Assembly (NCBI RefSeq): GCF_002803075.1
Contig: NZ_NNBK01000013.1
Location: 62,001-126,000 of the forward strand
Length of the DNA: 64,000 bases
From: Streptomyces sp. CB01373
Lineage (GTDB): Bacteria; Actinomycetota; Actinomycetes; Streptomycetales; Streptomycetaceae
Direction of reading: 5' to 3'
Both the position numbers and the translations under genes were made by a program. Below, one piece after another: positions 1-7,623 of this stretch. The notes beneath the pieces were generated by a model. That model searched no databases. It was not told the origin of the DNA and worked only from the letters and a program-made list of their open reading frames with translations. Position 1 is the first letter of the stretch. Every line of letters starts with the position of its first letter.

Positions 1-97
1 CAAAGAGGGGGTGGTGTCTGTTGTGGTGCGCGGCTCAGAGAGTGAAGAAGGAGCCGCTTCGCGGCGCGTTCATCGCAGGGCGGCGCTGCCGCCGAAG

Positions 98-135
98 AGC
101 AAGAGGAGCACGCGTGGACGGGTGCTCCTCTTGCT
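98..135. terminator. Bidirectional stem-loop downstream of the AICE 1 rep ATPase
   Basis: A perfect 14-bp inverted repeat (AGCAAGAGGAGCAC at 98-111, complement at 122-135) surrounds a 10-nt loop. It lies 27 nt beyond the stop codon of the leftward ATPase gene, so it probably terminates the replication operon. The remaining left-end bases (1-97) show no convincing gene. Confidence 0.7.
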
Positions 136-161
136 TGTGGGGCGGTCGTGGTGCCGGGCGG

Positions 162-1640
162 TCAGAAGGCCGCTTCCTGCTCGGACGGGGGCGACGTGGC
201 GGCCGGCCGCGCGATCTCGATATAGCGGGACGTGTTGGTGCGTCCCCAGTCGATGAGGACGCCCCGGGCGGCGAGGGTGGGCTGAAGGCGCTTGAGTCGG
301 TCTGAGAGCACCTTGCCGGTGGTCGGCCACCCTTTGGGCAGGGGACGGAAGTCCTCGCCCGTGTAGAGGCCGGTGAGGCAGTGGAGCCATTCGGCAGACG
401 TCATCCGCTGCTCGGTTCCCGGGTCGATGCCGGCGGCGTGCTTGAGCACGGTCTGTGCCAACAGGTCGCCCTCGATGACGTCGTCGTTGAGGTCGTCCAG
501 GCTGGCCCGGTAGGCGGCGAGCGCCCCCAGACCGGTGGCCGCGTCGAGCTGCGCGCACAGGTGCGCGAAGTCGGCCATGCGCAGGTCGGTCGGGATGTCC
601 GCCTCCGCTGCCCGCACCTGCACGGTGAGGTCCAGGAGAGAGCCGAGGATGACGGGCAGCACCTCTGCGAAGTCGGACCACAGTTCCGCCTCGGTGCGCC
701 GCACCCGGGGGCGTTCCAGTCGCAGGGGAAGGAGCCGTTCGGCGAGGTCGGGGCGGATGACGCCGACGTCGATGCCGGTCAGGAGCAGGGGGCGGCGGTA
801 GCCGATGCGGAAGACGTCCCCGTCGGTGAACAGGGCGCGCTTGACGTTCTCGGCCCCGGTCACGATGCAGCACATCGCGTCGGACAGTTCCGGGGTCATG
901 TGGGAGAGGTTGTCCAGGGCGGTGACCCAGCCGGCCGCCACCGCCGTGATCAGGTTCTCCTCATCCTTCGGCGCCCGGCGCAGGTCCCCGGTCATGCCCT
1001 CGATGATCCGCACGAGCATCCGCCCACCGGTGGACTTGCCCGCACCCTGCGGGCCGGTGAGGAACGGGGCCGGGACGGGCACGGCCGGTCCGAGACAGCC
1101 GATGAGCCATGCGATGGCCAGGCACTCGGTCTCCGCAGTGGCGAAGTTGCACAACCGCATCAGCAGATCGATGCCCTTGCCGTCGGTGTCCTTCACCGGC
1201 AAAGGCAGCTCCCCCGTGAGCTGGGTACGCCGCCAGCAGACTTCCTGCGGGTCCGGGGTGCGAATGTCCCATCCGGTGGGATGGATGCGCACGGACTGCC
1301 CGTCGCTGCGCCCCAGGTCCAGCCACGTCGCCCCGTCGAATCCGGGGGCGACGCGGATGTGCACGGGCTGCACGTCCTCCGTCAGCGCCAACGCTTCGAT
1401 CAGGTCGAGCGCTTCCTTCATCGCGGTGCCGTTGAACACGCCGATGCCGTCCCTGAACAGTCCGACCATGAGTTCCTGCCGGTGGCTGCCCGTCGTGCCC
1501 TGGGAGCGGATCGGGCGGGCCACGGGGTGGCCGTTCTTCTGCGCGTACACGGTCCCGTCGGCGGTGCGGAAGTACCGAAAGTGCGCCTGTGCGTAGTCGG
1601 TGATGACCTCGCGGGCCGGGGTCTTCTCGTCGTCGGACAT
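162..1640 (-). CDS. AICE replication ATPase/helicase-like protein
   Basis: This 492-aa P-loop ATPase is presumably the helicase-like half of the AICE 1 replication module, working with the primase-polymerase encoded 2 nt upstream. The Walker A motif GPQGAGKST lies at about residues 195-203. A Walker B-like WVTALDNLSH follows about 40 residues later, and the RRPLLLTGID segment resembles a sensor region, as in D5/SF3-like phage helicases. The first 190 residues resemble the N-terminal region of other AICE ATP-binding proteins, with no domain I can name. The ATG at 1640 follows the upstream TGA by 2 nt, indicating translational coupling. AICE 2 has a DUF3631 protein in this role, so the replication modules were exchanged. 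Replication function is inferred from context. Confidence 0.75.
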   Translation of the reverse strand: MSDDEKTPAREVITDYAQAHFRYFRTADGTVYAQKNGHPVARPIRSQGTTGSHRQELMVGLFRDGIGVFNGTAMKEALDLIEALALTEDVQPVHIRVAPGFDGATWLDLGRSDGQSVRIHPTGWDIRTPDPQEVCWRRTQLTGELPLPVKDTDGKGIDLLMRLCNFATAETECLAIAWLIGCLGPAVPVPAPFLTGPQGAGKSTGGRMLVRIIEGMTGDLRRAPKDEENLITAVAAGWVTALDNLSHMTPELSDAMCCIVTGAENVKRALFTDGDVFRIGYRRPLLLTGIDVGVIRPDLAERLLPLRLERPRVRRTEAELWSDFAEVLPVILGSLLDLTVQVRAAEADIPTDLRMADFAHLCAQLDAATGLGALAAYRASLDDLNDDVIEGDLLAQTVLKHAAGIDPGTEQRMTSAEWLHCLTGLYTGEDFRPLPKGWPTTGKVLSDRLKRLQPTLAARGVLIDWGRTNTSRYIEIARPAATSPPSEQEAAF

Positions 1641-1642
1641 GG

Positions 1643-2530
1643 TCACATCCCCAGCGCAGTCAGGGCGTTGGTCCACGCGTCGGTGCAGTGCCGCGGCGAC
1701 TCGCCTTTGGCCTGCGCGGCGGCGAACAGCCGGCCGATGTGAGTGTCGGTGAGGCAGCCGCACCGGCCGTGCGTGGACAGCACCGCGAGGAACGTCCGGT
1801 ACACGGTGGCGTGGACGGCGCTGCGGGCCTCGGTGATGCGCTGCTCGGCCATGGCGATGCCACGGTCCAGGAAGCGGGGCGTGCGGTGGGGGCACGTTCC
1901 GTCCCTGGCCGGTACGGACACGGTGACAGGGTGCGGCGCGGTGGGGGGCGGGGACGGCTTCTTCACGGTCAGCGCGCGGACGGCGTCCGGCAGGGCGGTC
2001 ATGGCGCCGGTGCCGGGCCCGAGGTAGCGGGCGTAGGCCATGGACGACTTGATGTCGACGCCGGGCCGCACCGCGTTGCGGGACGCCATGATGCCTCGGT
2101 AGATCCAGTGCTGTCCGCGCGTCGTCGGCACGGTCCGCGTGTCGGGCAGGGCACCGCGAGCCCAGGCGATGGCGTCCGCGTTGTCCAGGTCGACCACGGT
2201 CAGGCCGGCGCCGCCGGGGTGGTAGCCGACGCACACCGCCTGCCGCCACGCCGCGACCCACGGGGACGAGACGATGACGGCCGGGGCCGTGGTGGCGGCG
2301 GCCCAGGCGTGGCAGATGCCGGGGCAGCGGCAGGGCCCGGCGGTCTTCATGTTCGGCCGGCCGCCGCACGCGTTGCCCGCGCAGGTGCGGCAGTTGCCGA
2401 ACGGGACCTTGCCCCTGCGCAGGGGCAGGACCGGCACGCCGGACGCGGCGAGGCCCAGGGCAGTCAGTAGGTGCTCGTTCATGCCGCCTTGGCGGGTGCG
2501 CTCTCGCCGGGTGTCGGCGGGTTGCGTCAT
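1643..2530 (-). CDS. Bifunctional DNA primase/polymerase (prim-pol)
   Basis: This 295-aa protein matches the N-terminal prim-pol domain used by AICEs and actinobacterial plasmids to prime and copy DNA. It begins with a typical ALGLAASGVPVLPL segment and has a Cys-rich insert (CRTCAGNACGG, CRCPGICHAWAA). The GLTVVDLDNAD acidic motif should be the metal-binding site, and TTRGQHWIYR is the conserved basic region following it. The ATG at 2530 has a GGAGG Shine-Dalgarno sequence embedded in a palindrome. A later in-frame ATG (MNEHLL, residue 17) is an alternative start. The gene is coupled to the downstream ATPase, and only the general fold is shared with the AICE 2 prim-pol. Confidence 0.85.
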   Translation of the reverse strand: MTQPADTRRERTRQGGMNEHLLTALGLAASGVPVLPLRRGKVPFGNCRTCAGNACGGRPNMKTAGPCRCPGICHAWAAATTAPAVIVSSPWVAAWRQAVCVGYHPGGAGLTVVDLDNADAIAWARGALPDTRTVPTTRGQHWIYRGIMASRNAVRPGVDIKSSMAYARYLGPGTGAMTALPDAVRALTVKKPSPPPTAPHPVTVSVPARDGTCPHRTPRFLDRGIAMAEQRITEARSAVHATVYRTFLAVLSTHGRCGCLTDTHIGRLFAAAQAKGESPRHCTDAWTNALTALGM

Positions 2531-2531
2531 G

Positions 2532-2545
2532 CTGGAGTCCTCCAG
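2532..2545 (-). promoter_or_regulatory. Palindrome over the prim-pol ribosome binding site
   Basis: CTGGAG-TC-CTCCAG is a perfect palindrome immediately upstream of the prim-pol ATG, and one arm is the Shine-Dalgarno sequence. AICE 2 keeps the same palindromic design at 37,568-37,579 before its own prim-pol gene. It could be an RNA hairpin that occludes the ribosome binding site or a protein operator. Confidence 0.5.
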
Positions 2546-2568
2546 TTCGTTACGAGCGTGCTGGGTGG

Positions 2569-2613
2569 CAAGGGCGGCCCCGCTTCATTGGCGTGAGTGG
2601 GGGGCCGCCCTTG
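2569..2613 (-). terminator. Stem-loop between the SpdB-like gene and prim-pol
   Basis: CAAGGGCGGCCCC (2569-2581) pairs perfectly with 2601-2613 across a 19-nt loop, just past the stop of the SpdB-like gene. The same 13-bp stem is conserved in AICE 2 at 37,605-37,651 although the loop differs. It likely terminates transfer-operon transcription before the replication genes. Confidence 0.65.
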
Positions 2614-2619
2614 GCGTAG

Positions 2620-3114
2620 CTAGTGGTTGGTGGTGCGGGCGATCAGTCCGCGGGTGTGCGTGGTGGTGTTCTCCTGTCGGACCGGGCCGGCGTAGTGGTG
2701 GTGGTGTTCGGTGTGGGCGGCCTTGAGGGAGCGCAGGGCCGATCCGACGGCCGCCACGATGGCGGCCACGGCAGCGATGGGCAGGGTGACGAACAGGACG
2801 GACGCGAGGGACACGGCGGCGAATCCCTGGCAGGCGAGCCAGACACCACATCCGACGCCGACGCACGCGGCACCGACGCCGATCCCGGCGACGGCGGTGC
2901 CGGCGGCCCAGGCGGGGACGATCCGGTGGTCCGGCTGGGGGACCGGGGGCGTGCTGCCGTAGGCGGGCAGGGGGCTGGTGTCGCGGTACGAGGTCGGCAC
3001 CTCGGGTGCGGGCCGGTAGGCGTCGGCGATGATCCGCCGTGCTTCGGCCGCGGCCTGGTCGTCGGTCATCCCGGCGTCCGGCCGGGCCGGGCTGGGGGTG
3101 GTCTCGGGGGTCAT
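2620..3114 (-). CDS. SpdB-like small membrane protein of the transfer operon
   Basis: This 164-aa protein is probably a spread protein that helps distribute the element between hyphal compartments after transfer. The first about 65 residues are polar and proline-rich. Residues about 66-130 form two to three Gly/Ala/Val-rich membrane segments. A short His-rich tail (TEHHHHYAG) follows. Start ATG 3114 has GGAAGGG about 7 nt upstream. It lies just downstream of tra, separated by the TCAGGGAG repeat cluster. AICE 2 encodes a nearly identical 164-aa copy at 37,658-38,152. The SpdB name is inferred from size, topology and position. Confidence 0.7.
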   Translation of the reverse strand: MTPETTPSPARPDAGMTDDQAAAEARRIIADAYRPAPEVPTSYRDTSPLPAYGSTPPVPQPDHRIVPAWAAGTAVAGIGVGAACVGVGCGVWLACQGFAAVSLASVLFVTLPIAAVAAIVAAVGSALRSLKAAHTEHHHHYAGPVRQENTTTHTRGLIARTTNH

Positions 3115-3204
3115 GCGGAATCCCTTCCGGTGCTCGGTGAGGGAGGCGGAACCACCCCCTTGTGGGGTGGCTGTGGAGTGGTGTTTCAGGGGTCTGGCCT
3201 GCGT

Positions 3205-3296
3205 GCCTCCCTGACTCCCTGAGCGATCATTTGCACTGGTCAGGGCCAGGGAGGCGGGTCAGGGAGGCGTTCAGGGAGTTCTCCCTGCCTCCCTGA
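3205..3296. repeat. TCAGGGAG repeat cluster, candidate clt / TraB recognition locus
   Basis: The 8-mer TCAGGGAG occurs at 3259-3266 and 3271-3278, and its complement CTCCCTGA at 3207-3214, 3215-3222 and 3289-3296. One-mismatch copies lie at 3246-3253 and 3281-3288. The cluster sits between the tra stop codon and the SpdB-like gene and is preserved in AICE 2. In Streptomyces conjugation the FtsK-like Tra protein binds short 8-bp repeats (clt) with its C-terminal winged helix, so this is a strong positional candidate. The sequence differs from the one published motif I recall (GACCCGGA of pSVH1). Confidence 0.6.
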
Positions 3297-3317
3297 CCGG
3301 ACGGGGGTCGCCTCCCT

Positions 3318-5432
3318 CTACTCGGAGGCGGAAGCGGAACCGTCTGCGTTGCGGTTGGTGAGGGCGCGGGCGACGCGGTCGCGGCCGACGACCATGCGGC
3401 CGTCGGACTTGTACGGCTCGGCGCCGGCGTCCTCCAGGACGCGCTTGAGGTCGCCGGGCGTCCACCGGCCGTAGGCGTCCGAGTTGAGCGCCGAGAGTCG
3501 CTTGAGGACGTCGGCGGTGAGCACGCGCGGCGCGTCCCCGAGGACGGCGAAGATGTCGGCGAGCGGGTCACGCTCCTCGCCCCGCTCGATGACGTGCAGC
3601 GTGGTCACCCCGTCCCGCAGCGCCTTGGCCCGCTCCGCGATCTCGGTCGCGGTCTCGGTGTCGATGTAGTGCGTGCGCACCGTGATGGACGCCTGTCCGG
3701 CCGGGATAGTGATGCCGTCGGAGGCGACGACGACCGTGCCCTTGTCCAGACCGGGCCGCAGCAGGTTCGGCGCGGCCCCGCCGTCCACGGCCTTGTCCCC
3801 CAGCGCCATCCGCGCCTGCGACTCGGTCCCGAGCGCGAGGGAGGCGCGGGTGTGGGCGCCCTCGCGTACGAGCTTGGGGAGGTTCTGGTCGGTGGGGTCC
3901 TGCGTGCCCTGCCACAGCAGCACGTTCACCGCACGGCCCTGGTTGTGGATCTTCCGCGCGGCGGTGAAGTAGCGGGACGTGGCCTTGCTGCCGCCGTACG
4001 GCCGCTTCTGCTCGTCCTTGGCCGGGCACATGAACGCCACCTGCGCCTCATCGACCAGCAGGATCAGCGGCGGGAAGTCGGCACCGTCCGGCGCCTGCAA
4101 CCGGCGCTCCATCTCTGTGACGCCGCCTTCGAGCATCTCGGTGGCCTCGATGACGTGGTCATCGGTCGGGCCCTGGATCAGGATGGTGGCGAGCCCGATG
4201 AACATGGCCCAGTCGCCGGCGCCCTTGAGGTCGGCGATCCGGAACTCCACCGTGCGGTCGAGGGCGAGCCACAGGGCGAGCGCCCGAAGGGCGGCGGTCT
4301 TGCCCTGGTTCGACAGGCCCGTGATGAGCAGGTGCCGCTGATACAGGCTCAGCGCGGCAGCGTCGCCGCGCAGGTCCTGTCCCCAGGGGGCGCGGCCCTT
4401 GGTGTAGTCGGCGGTCAGGGTGTCGTCGGTGGCCAGCGGGGACGGGCCGATCGGCTCGTCCAGAGCCCCGGAGTCGGCGATCCACAGCCGCACGGTGCGG
4501 GCGGCTTCAGGGAGGGTGATGAACACCTCGTGCTCGTGCCGGGTCAGGTTCTCCGCGAGCTTGCGGCGCCGGTTCTGCACCTCGTTCGTCGACACCCCCG
4601 ACGGCAGGGTCACGTCGACTTCCACGCCGCATCCGGCGATCCGGATCGGACCGAGCATGGACGCGCCGGCGTCGCCCATCTCCTTGATGGCGTTCCGCAG
4701 CGCCGGGACTCCGAGGTCGCGCAGGGCCTTGACCACGATGGACGGGGTGATGGGCTCCCCCGCCGTGTCGCGGACGGTCGCGGGGAGCGCCCACGGGGGT
4801 GCGGCTTGCTGGTGGCTGCCGACGGCCCACAGGGCGAGCAGGGCGAGGAACGGGCCGATCGAGACGAGCGGCCCCCACACCACCTGCACGATCGTGATCA
4901 GCAGTTGAATGAACTCCACCACCGCCATCAGCGGCGTGACCACGTCGGTGACGTCCTTGTTGGCGATGGCCAGGACGACGCCGAGGGCGACCAGGGAACC
5001 GATACCCATCCCGGTGCCGACCAGCACCCCCTTCGCAGCGTCCGCCGGGGAGTGGAGCAGGTCCATGCGGCGGCGGTGCCGGGCCTCCCGGAAGCGCTGC
5101 CCGCGCTCCTCCCACTCCGCCGCGGCCTCATAGTTCCCGGCCGCTTCCGCGGCCCGGAGCATCCGTTCGTAGCGGGCGGCGGTGCGGCCGTCCCAGGTCC
5201 GGCGGGCCACGATCCGCGCGCCCCCGAACACGTAGAGGCCGTGTCGGGCGGCGGTGCGGGTGGCCGTCCGGGTGTGTTCGTGCGTGACCAGCGTGCGGAT
5301 GGCGCGGCCCGAGCGGACCCACAGCGGCACGACCGGGGCGGCCGGCTGCTCGGGGACGACAGTGAGGGCCGGGCGGGTGTCGACGGCGGGGGGGTCGGTG
5401 TGCTTGTGCAGGTGAACGACGTTGCCGCTCAT
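3318..5432 (-). CDS. FtsK/SpoIIIE-type DNA translocase, conjugal transfer protein Tra
   Basis: This 704-aa protein is the single motor that moves double-stranded AICE DNA between mycelia. Two or more membrane segments lie around residues 130-200. Walker A is GLSNQGKT near residue 370, followed by an FtsK-like ADLKGAGDW segment, and Walker B is LILLVDEAQ near 455. The last about 85 residues look like the winged-helix DNA-binding (gamma-like) domain. The MSGNVVHLHKH start at 5432 has AGGAG upstream; longer in-frame extensions lack a ribosome site. The candidate clt repeats lie directly after the stop. The AICE 2 copy at 38,357-40,474 is almost identical. Confidence 0.92.
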   Translation of the reverse strand: MSGNVVHLHKHTDPPAVDTRPALTVVPEQPAAPVVPLWVRSGRAIRTLVTHEHTRTATRTAARHGLYVFGGARIVARRTWDGRTAARYERMLRAAEAAGNYEAAAEWEERGQRFREARHRRRMDLLHSPADAAKGVLVGTGMGIGSLVALGVVLAIANKDVTDVVTPLMAVVEFIQLLITIVQVVWGPLVSIGPFLALLALWAVGSHQQAAPPWALPATVRDTAGEPITPSIVVKALRDLGVPALRNAIKEMGDAGASMLGPIRIAGCGVEVDVTLPSGVSTNEVQNRRRKLAENLTRHEHEVFITLPEAARTVRLWIADSGALDEPIGPSPLATDDTLTADYTKGRAPWGQDLRGDAAALSLYQRHLLITGLSNQGKTAALRALALWLALDRTVEFRIADLKGAGDWAMFIGLATILIQGPTDDHVIEATEMLEGGVTEMERRLQAPDGADFPPLILLVDEAQVAFMCPAKDEQKRPYGGSKATSRYFTAARKIHNQGRAVNVLLWQGTQDPTDQNLPKLVREGAHTRASLALGTESQARMALGDKAVDGGAAPNLLRPGLDKGTVVVASDGITIPAGQASITVRTHYIDTETATEIAERAKALRDGVTTLHVIERGEERDPLADIFAVLGDAPRVLTADVLKRLSALNSDAYGRWTPGDLKRVLEDAGAEPYKSDGRMVVGRDRVARALTNRNADGSASASE

Positions 5433-5489
5433 GAGGGAAACACTCCTGACTGCCCCGGTGTCGGGGCGAAGTTGAAGGGGAAGCGGCGG

Positions 5490-5520
5490 GCCGGCCGGAT
5501 CCGTGACGGGCCCGGCCGGC
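5490..5520 (-). promoter_or_regulatory. Conserved intercistronic hairpin upstream of tra
   Basis: GCCGGCCGGATCC (5490-5502), loop GTGAC, then GGGCCCGGCCGGC (5508-5520) form a 13-bp stem with two imperfect pairs. In AICE 2 (40,532-40,562) the same stem is perfect. It lies between the 105-aa gene and tra, so it could act as a partial terminator, an RNA-processing site, or a regulator of Tra level. Confidence 0.5.
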
Positions 5521-5527
5521 GGGGCGG

Positions 5528-5845
5528 TCACCACCAGCCGGAGGACTTCTTGGCGGACTTGGCGGCGGCGGCCTCGGTGACGATGCGCTGCCGCTCGGTC
5601 TGCAAGGCGGTGATCTCCGCGATCAGCCGCGTCTCGGCCGACTGCCACGCGGACTCAAGGCGGCGTTCGGCTCGGTCGGTGCCTCGGCCGCGCATGACTC
5701 CGTAGGAGCCGCCGGCCATGGCCGCGACGATCGCGCGCCGCTCGCGGCTGTCCAGCGGCCACATCTCCCGCTCGCGGACCGCCTCCAACTTGCGGTTCGT
5801 CTTCTGGATCTCGCGGTCCAGGCGGCGGGTGTCGGGCTTGCCCAT
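5528..5845 (-). CDS. Conserved AICE hypothetical protein, charged coiled-coil type
   Basis: This 105-aa soluble protein is rich in Arg/Glu heptad-like stretches (LDREIQKTNRKLEAVRERE near the N-terminus and a second helix near residues 65-95), suggesting a coiled coil or helical hairpin. It ends in KSSGWW. I recognise no family. GAGGAG lies upstream of ATG 5845. It sits between the RRQRL zinc protein (1-nt gap) and tra, and AICE 2 encodes a near-identical 105-aa copy. A role in transfer is inferred only from the conserved operon position. Confidence 0.7.
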   Translation of the reverse strand: MGKPDTRRLDREIQKTNRKLEAVREREMWPLDSRERRAIVAAMAGGSYGVMRGRGTDRAERRLESAWQSAETRLIAEITALQTERQRIVTEAAAAKSAKKSSGWW

Positions 5846-5846
5846 G

Positions 5847-6197
5847 TCAGCTACTCCTCGCGGGTTCGGAGTTGTCGGGGAAGGCGCAGGGAACGCACGT
5901 GCCGAGCGAGCCGGGGATGACGTATCCGGCGTCGCGTCGGCACTGCGGGCAGAAGCGGCGGGCGGCGTTGGCCTTGACCAGGGCCGCCCGCCTGGCCGGG
6001 GTCATGGGCCGGACGGGCTTGGCCAGGTCGACCCGGTAGAGGTAGGCGACCAGCGGGCCCCGGCGGCGGCGTGGCCTTTCGAGCTGAGCGGCCACGCCCT
6101 GGCCACCGGGCCGGAGCCCGCGGGCGCGGAGTTGGCGGCGGGTGGCGTATCCGTCCGGGGCCAGGCGCCACCGGAACACCGGCAGCGCCCCCATCAC
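5847..6197 (-). CDS. RRQRL motif-containing zinc-binding protein
   Basis: This 116-aa basic protein carries the RRQLRARGLRPGGQ segment characteristic of the AICE/plasmid RRQRL-motif family. Two CxxC pairs (CPQC and CVPC) in its last third probably bind one zinc ion. The start is GTG 6197 or the adjacent ATG 6194. Either overlaps the stop of the upstream SpdA-like gene, so translation is coupled. DNA or RNA binding in transfer is likely but unproven. The AICE 2 copy (40,889-41,239) differs at only a few positions. Confidence 0.75.
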   Translation of the reverse strand: MMGALPVFRWRLAPDGYATRRQLRARGLRPGGQGVAAQLERPRRRRGPLVAYLYRVDLAKPVRPMTPARRAALVKANAARRFCPQCRRDAGYVIPGSLGTCVPCAFPDNSEPARSS

Positions 6198-7342
6198 ACG
6201 GCCGTCTCAGCCGTGGCGGACCGCTCGGTGAGGATCGTGTCCCGCAGCATCCGGGCGTTGGCCGGCGAGGTGTGCAGCTCCCGGCGGATGGCCTCTGCCG
6301 TGATCTGCCCGGTCGACCATCCGGTCGTTACCTTGCGTGCCTCGGTCAGCAGTTGCTCGGGGGTGCGGCGGGTACGGGTCGACTTCGCCGATTCCGGGAC
6401 ACGGCCCGTGGCGCGGCGCGGTCGGGTCGATTCTGCGGGGATCGATCGGGCGGGAGCCGTCTCGATCGGTACCGGCTCGATGGCCGGTGCGACCGTCGGA
6501 ATCGACTTCACCGCGGTGTCCGACTTGCCCAGATCACAGGGCAGCGGATCGGGCACCGGGAGCCGGGTCAGCGTGACCGTGACCGGAGTCGATTCCGGCT
6601 GGTCAGCCATAGACCGTTCTCGACTACTCTCGGTCGATTCCTCCACATTTGTGGAATCGGTTGAAGCGAGAGCCGGGGCCGGGGTCTCGCCGACCGGCAC
6701 GGCCCCCCAAGCGGGCAGGTCCCATCCGGTGGCGACGCTCGTCAGAGCCCTGCCGGTGCCCTCGCCCTGCCGGGCCCCCTCCAACTCCGACCAGGCCCCG
6801 GCCAGTTGCCCGGCGGTCTTGGCCTGGACGCGGGCGACGCGGGCGCCGGCCGCCGTCACGGCCGCCAGCCGGGTCTCCTCGGTCACGGCACCCGCCCGCA
6901 GTTGGGCACGGGCCACGGCCGCCTTGTCGCGGGCATCCTGCTGAATGCTGCGGATAGCATCCAGCGCGCTCGGGGTCAGCGCGGTGCGTTCCCACAGCCC
7001 GTGCACCAGCCACAGGGCCTTCGCCGCGATCGGCAGCCACGCCACGGCCAGCCACGCGCCGACGGCATGGTCGGCGGTGAGCGCGTGAGTGATCAGGACA
7101 CCGGTCGCGATCAGCCCGAACGACCAGCCCACGGCGGTCACGGAGCGGGAGTGGTCGCCCTGTGCCGCGAGGCGGCGTTCGTAGGCGAGGGTGGCCAGCC
7201 ATCCGCCGTCGATGCCGAGACCGACGACCAGGGCGACCGGCCACGGCATCGCCGTACCGAGCCACATGACGACCACGGCCAGGGTGAGCACCATGGACAC
7301 GGCCGTCATCGCGACGGCGGGCAGTACGGTCTTCGCGCTCAC
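6194..7342 (-). CDS. SpdA-like transfer/spread membrane protein with C-terminal helix-turn-helix region
   Basis: This 382-aa protein has about four predicted membrane helices in the first 130 residues. A helical middle follows, then a Pro/Ser/Thr-rich linker and a basic C-terminal domain (about 310-375) whose TAEAIRRELHTSPANARMLRD segment looks like a helix-turn-helix. The start is GTG 7342, overlapping the upstream stop by 4 nt. The C-terminal third is homologous to the AICE 2 protein at 41,236-42,375, but the membrane half is unrelated, so the two proteins are domain mosaics. It may anchor DNA or Tra at the membrane, which is inference. Confidence 0.65.
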   Translation of the reverse strand: MSAKTVLPAVAMTAVSMVLTLAVVVMWLGTAMPWPVALVVGLGIDGGWLATLAYERRLAAQGDHSRSVTAVGWSFGLIATGVLITHALTADHAVGAWLAVAWLPIAAKALWLVHGLWERTALTPSALDAIRSIQQDARDKAAVARAQLRAGAVTEETRLAAVTAAGARVARVQAKTAGQLAGAWSELEGARQGEGTGRALTSVATGWDLPAWGAVPVGETPAPALASTDSTNVEESTESSRERSMADQPESTPVTVTLTRLPVPDPLPCDLGKSDTAVKSIPTVAPAIEPVPIETAPARSIPAESTRPRRATGRVPESAKSTRTRRTPEQLLTEARKVTTGWSTGQITAEAIRRELHTSPANARMLRDTILTERSATAETAV

Positions 7343-7623
7343 GTCGCGTCCCCTTCCTGCTCGCGCACGTCCACGGCCGCGATCAGAACGACCGGGGTGC
7401 TGTCGTCGCTGTAGACCTTGCTGTCCTCGATCCAGGACCACTCAGCGCCCGGCGCCATCTCGTAGCCGAGGCGGGCCAGCGCCGTCCGGCGCTCCGCGAT
7501 GGTGGGCGCCGGTGCGGACCGCTCCCACTGGAAGGTGGGCCACTCGGTCTCGCCGAGCAGCACGACGTACAGGCGCCACGGCCGGCCGCCGTCGCTCGAC
7601 ATCTGCGCCGTCAACGTCCTCAC
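7339..7623 (-). CDS. Small AICE hypothetical protein, absent from AICE 2
   Basis: This 94-aa protein begins with GTG 7623, whose GTGA overlaps the stop of the preceding Pycsar-effector-like gene, and it ends overlapping the SpdA-like start by 4 nt. It is acidic with several Trp residues and no membrane helix or recognised family; a beta-rich soluble fold seems likely. In AICE 2 the flanking genes abut directly, so this gene and the following membrane half were exchanged or lost as a unit. Confidence 0.6.
   Translation of the reverse strand: MRTLTAQMSSDGGRPWRLYVVLLGETEWPTFQWERSAPAPTIAERRTALARLGYEMAPGAEWSWIEDSKVYSDDSTPVVLIAAVDVREQEGDAT

Noticed and set aside
3594..5705. Very long open frames antisense to tra, the NRAMP gene and the MFS genes
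   Set aside because: They mirror high-GC genes, are Arg/Gly/Gln-rich without family motifs, and the opposite strand carries clear Walker or transporter motifs.
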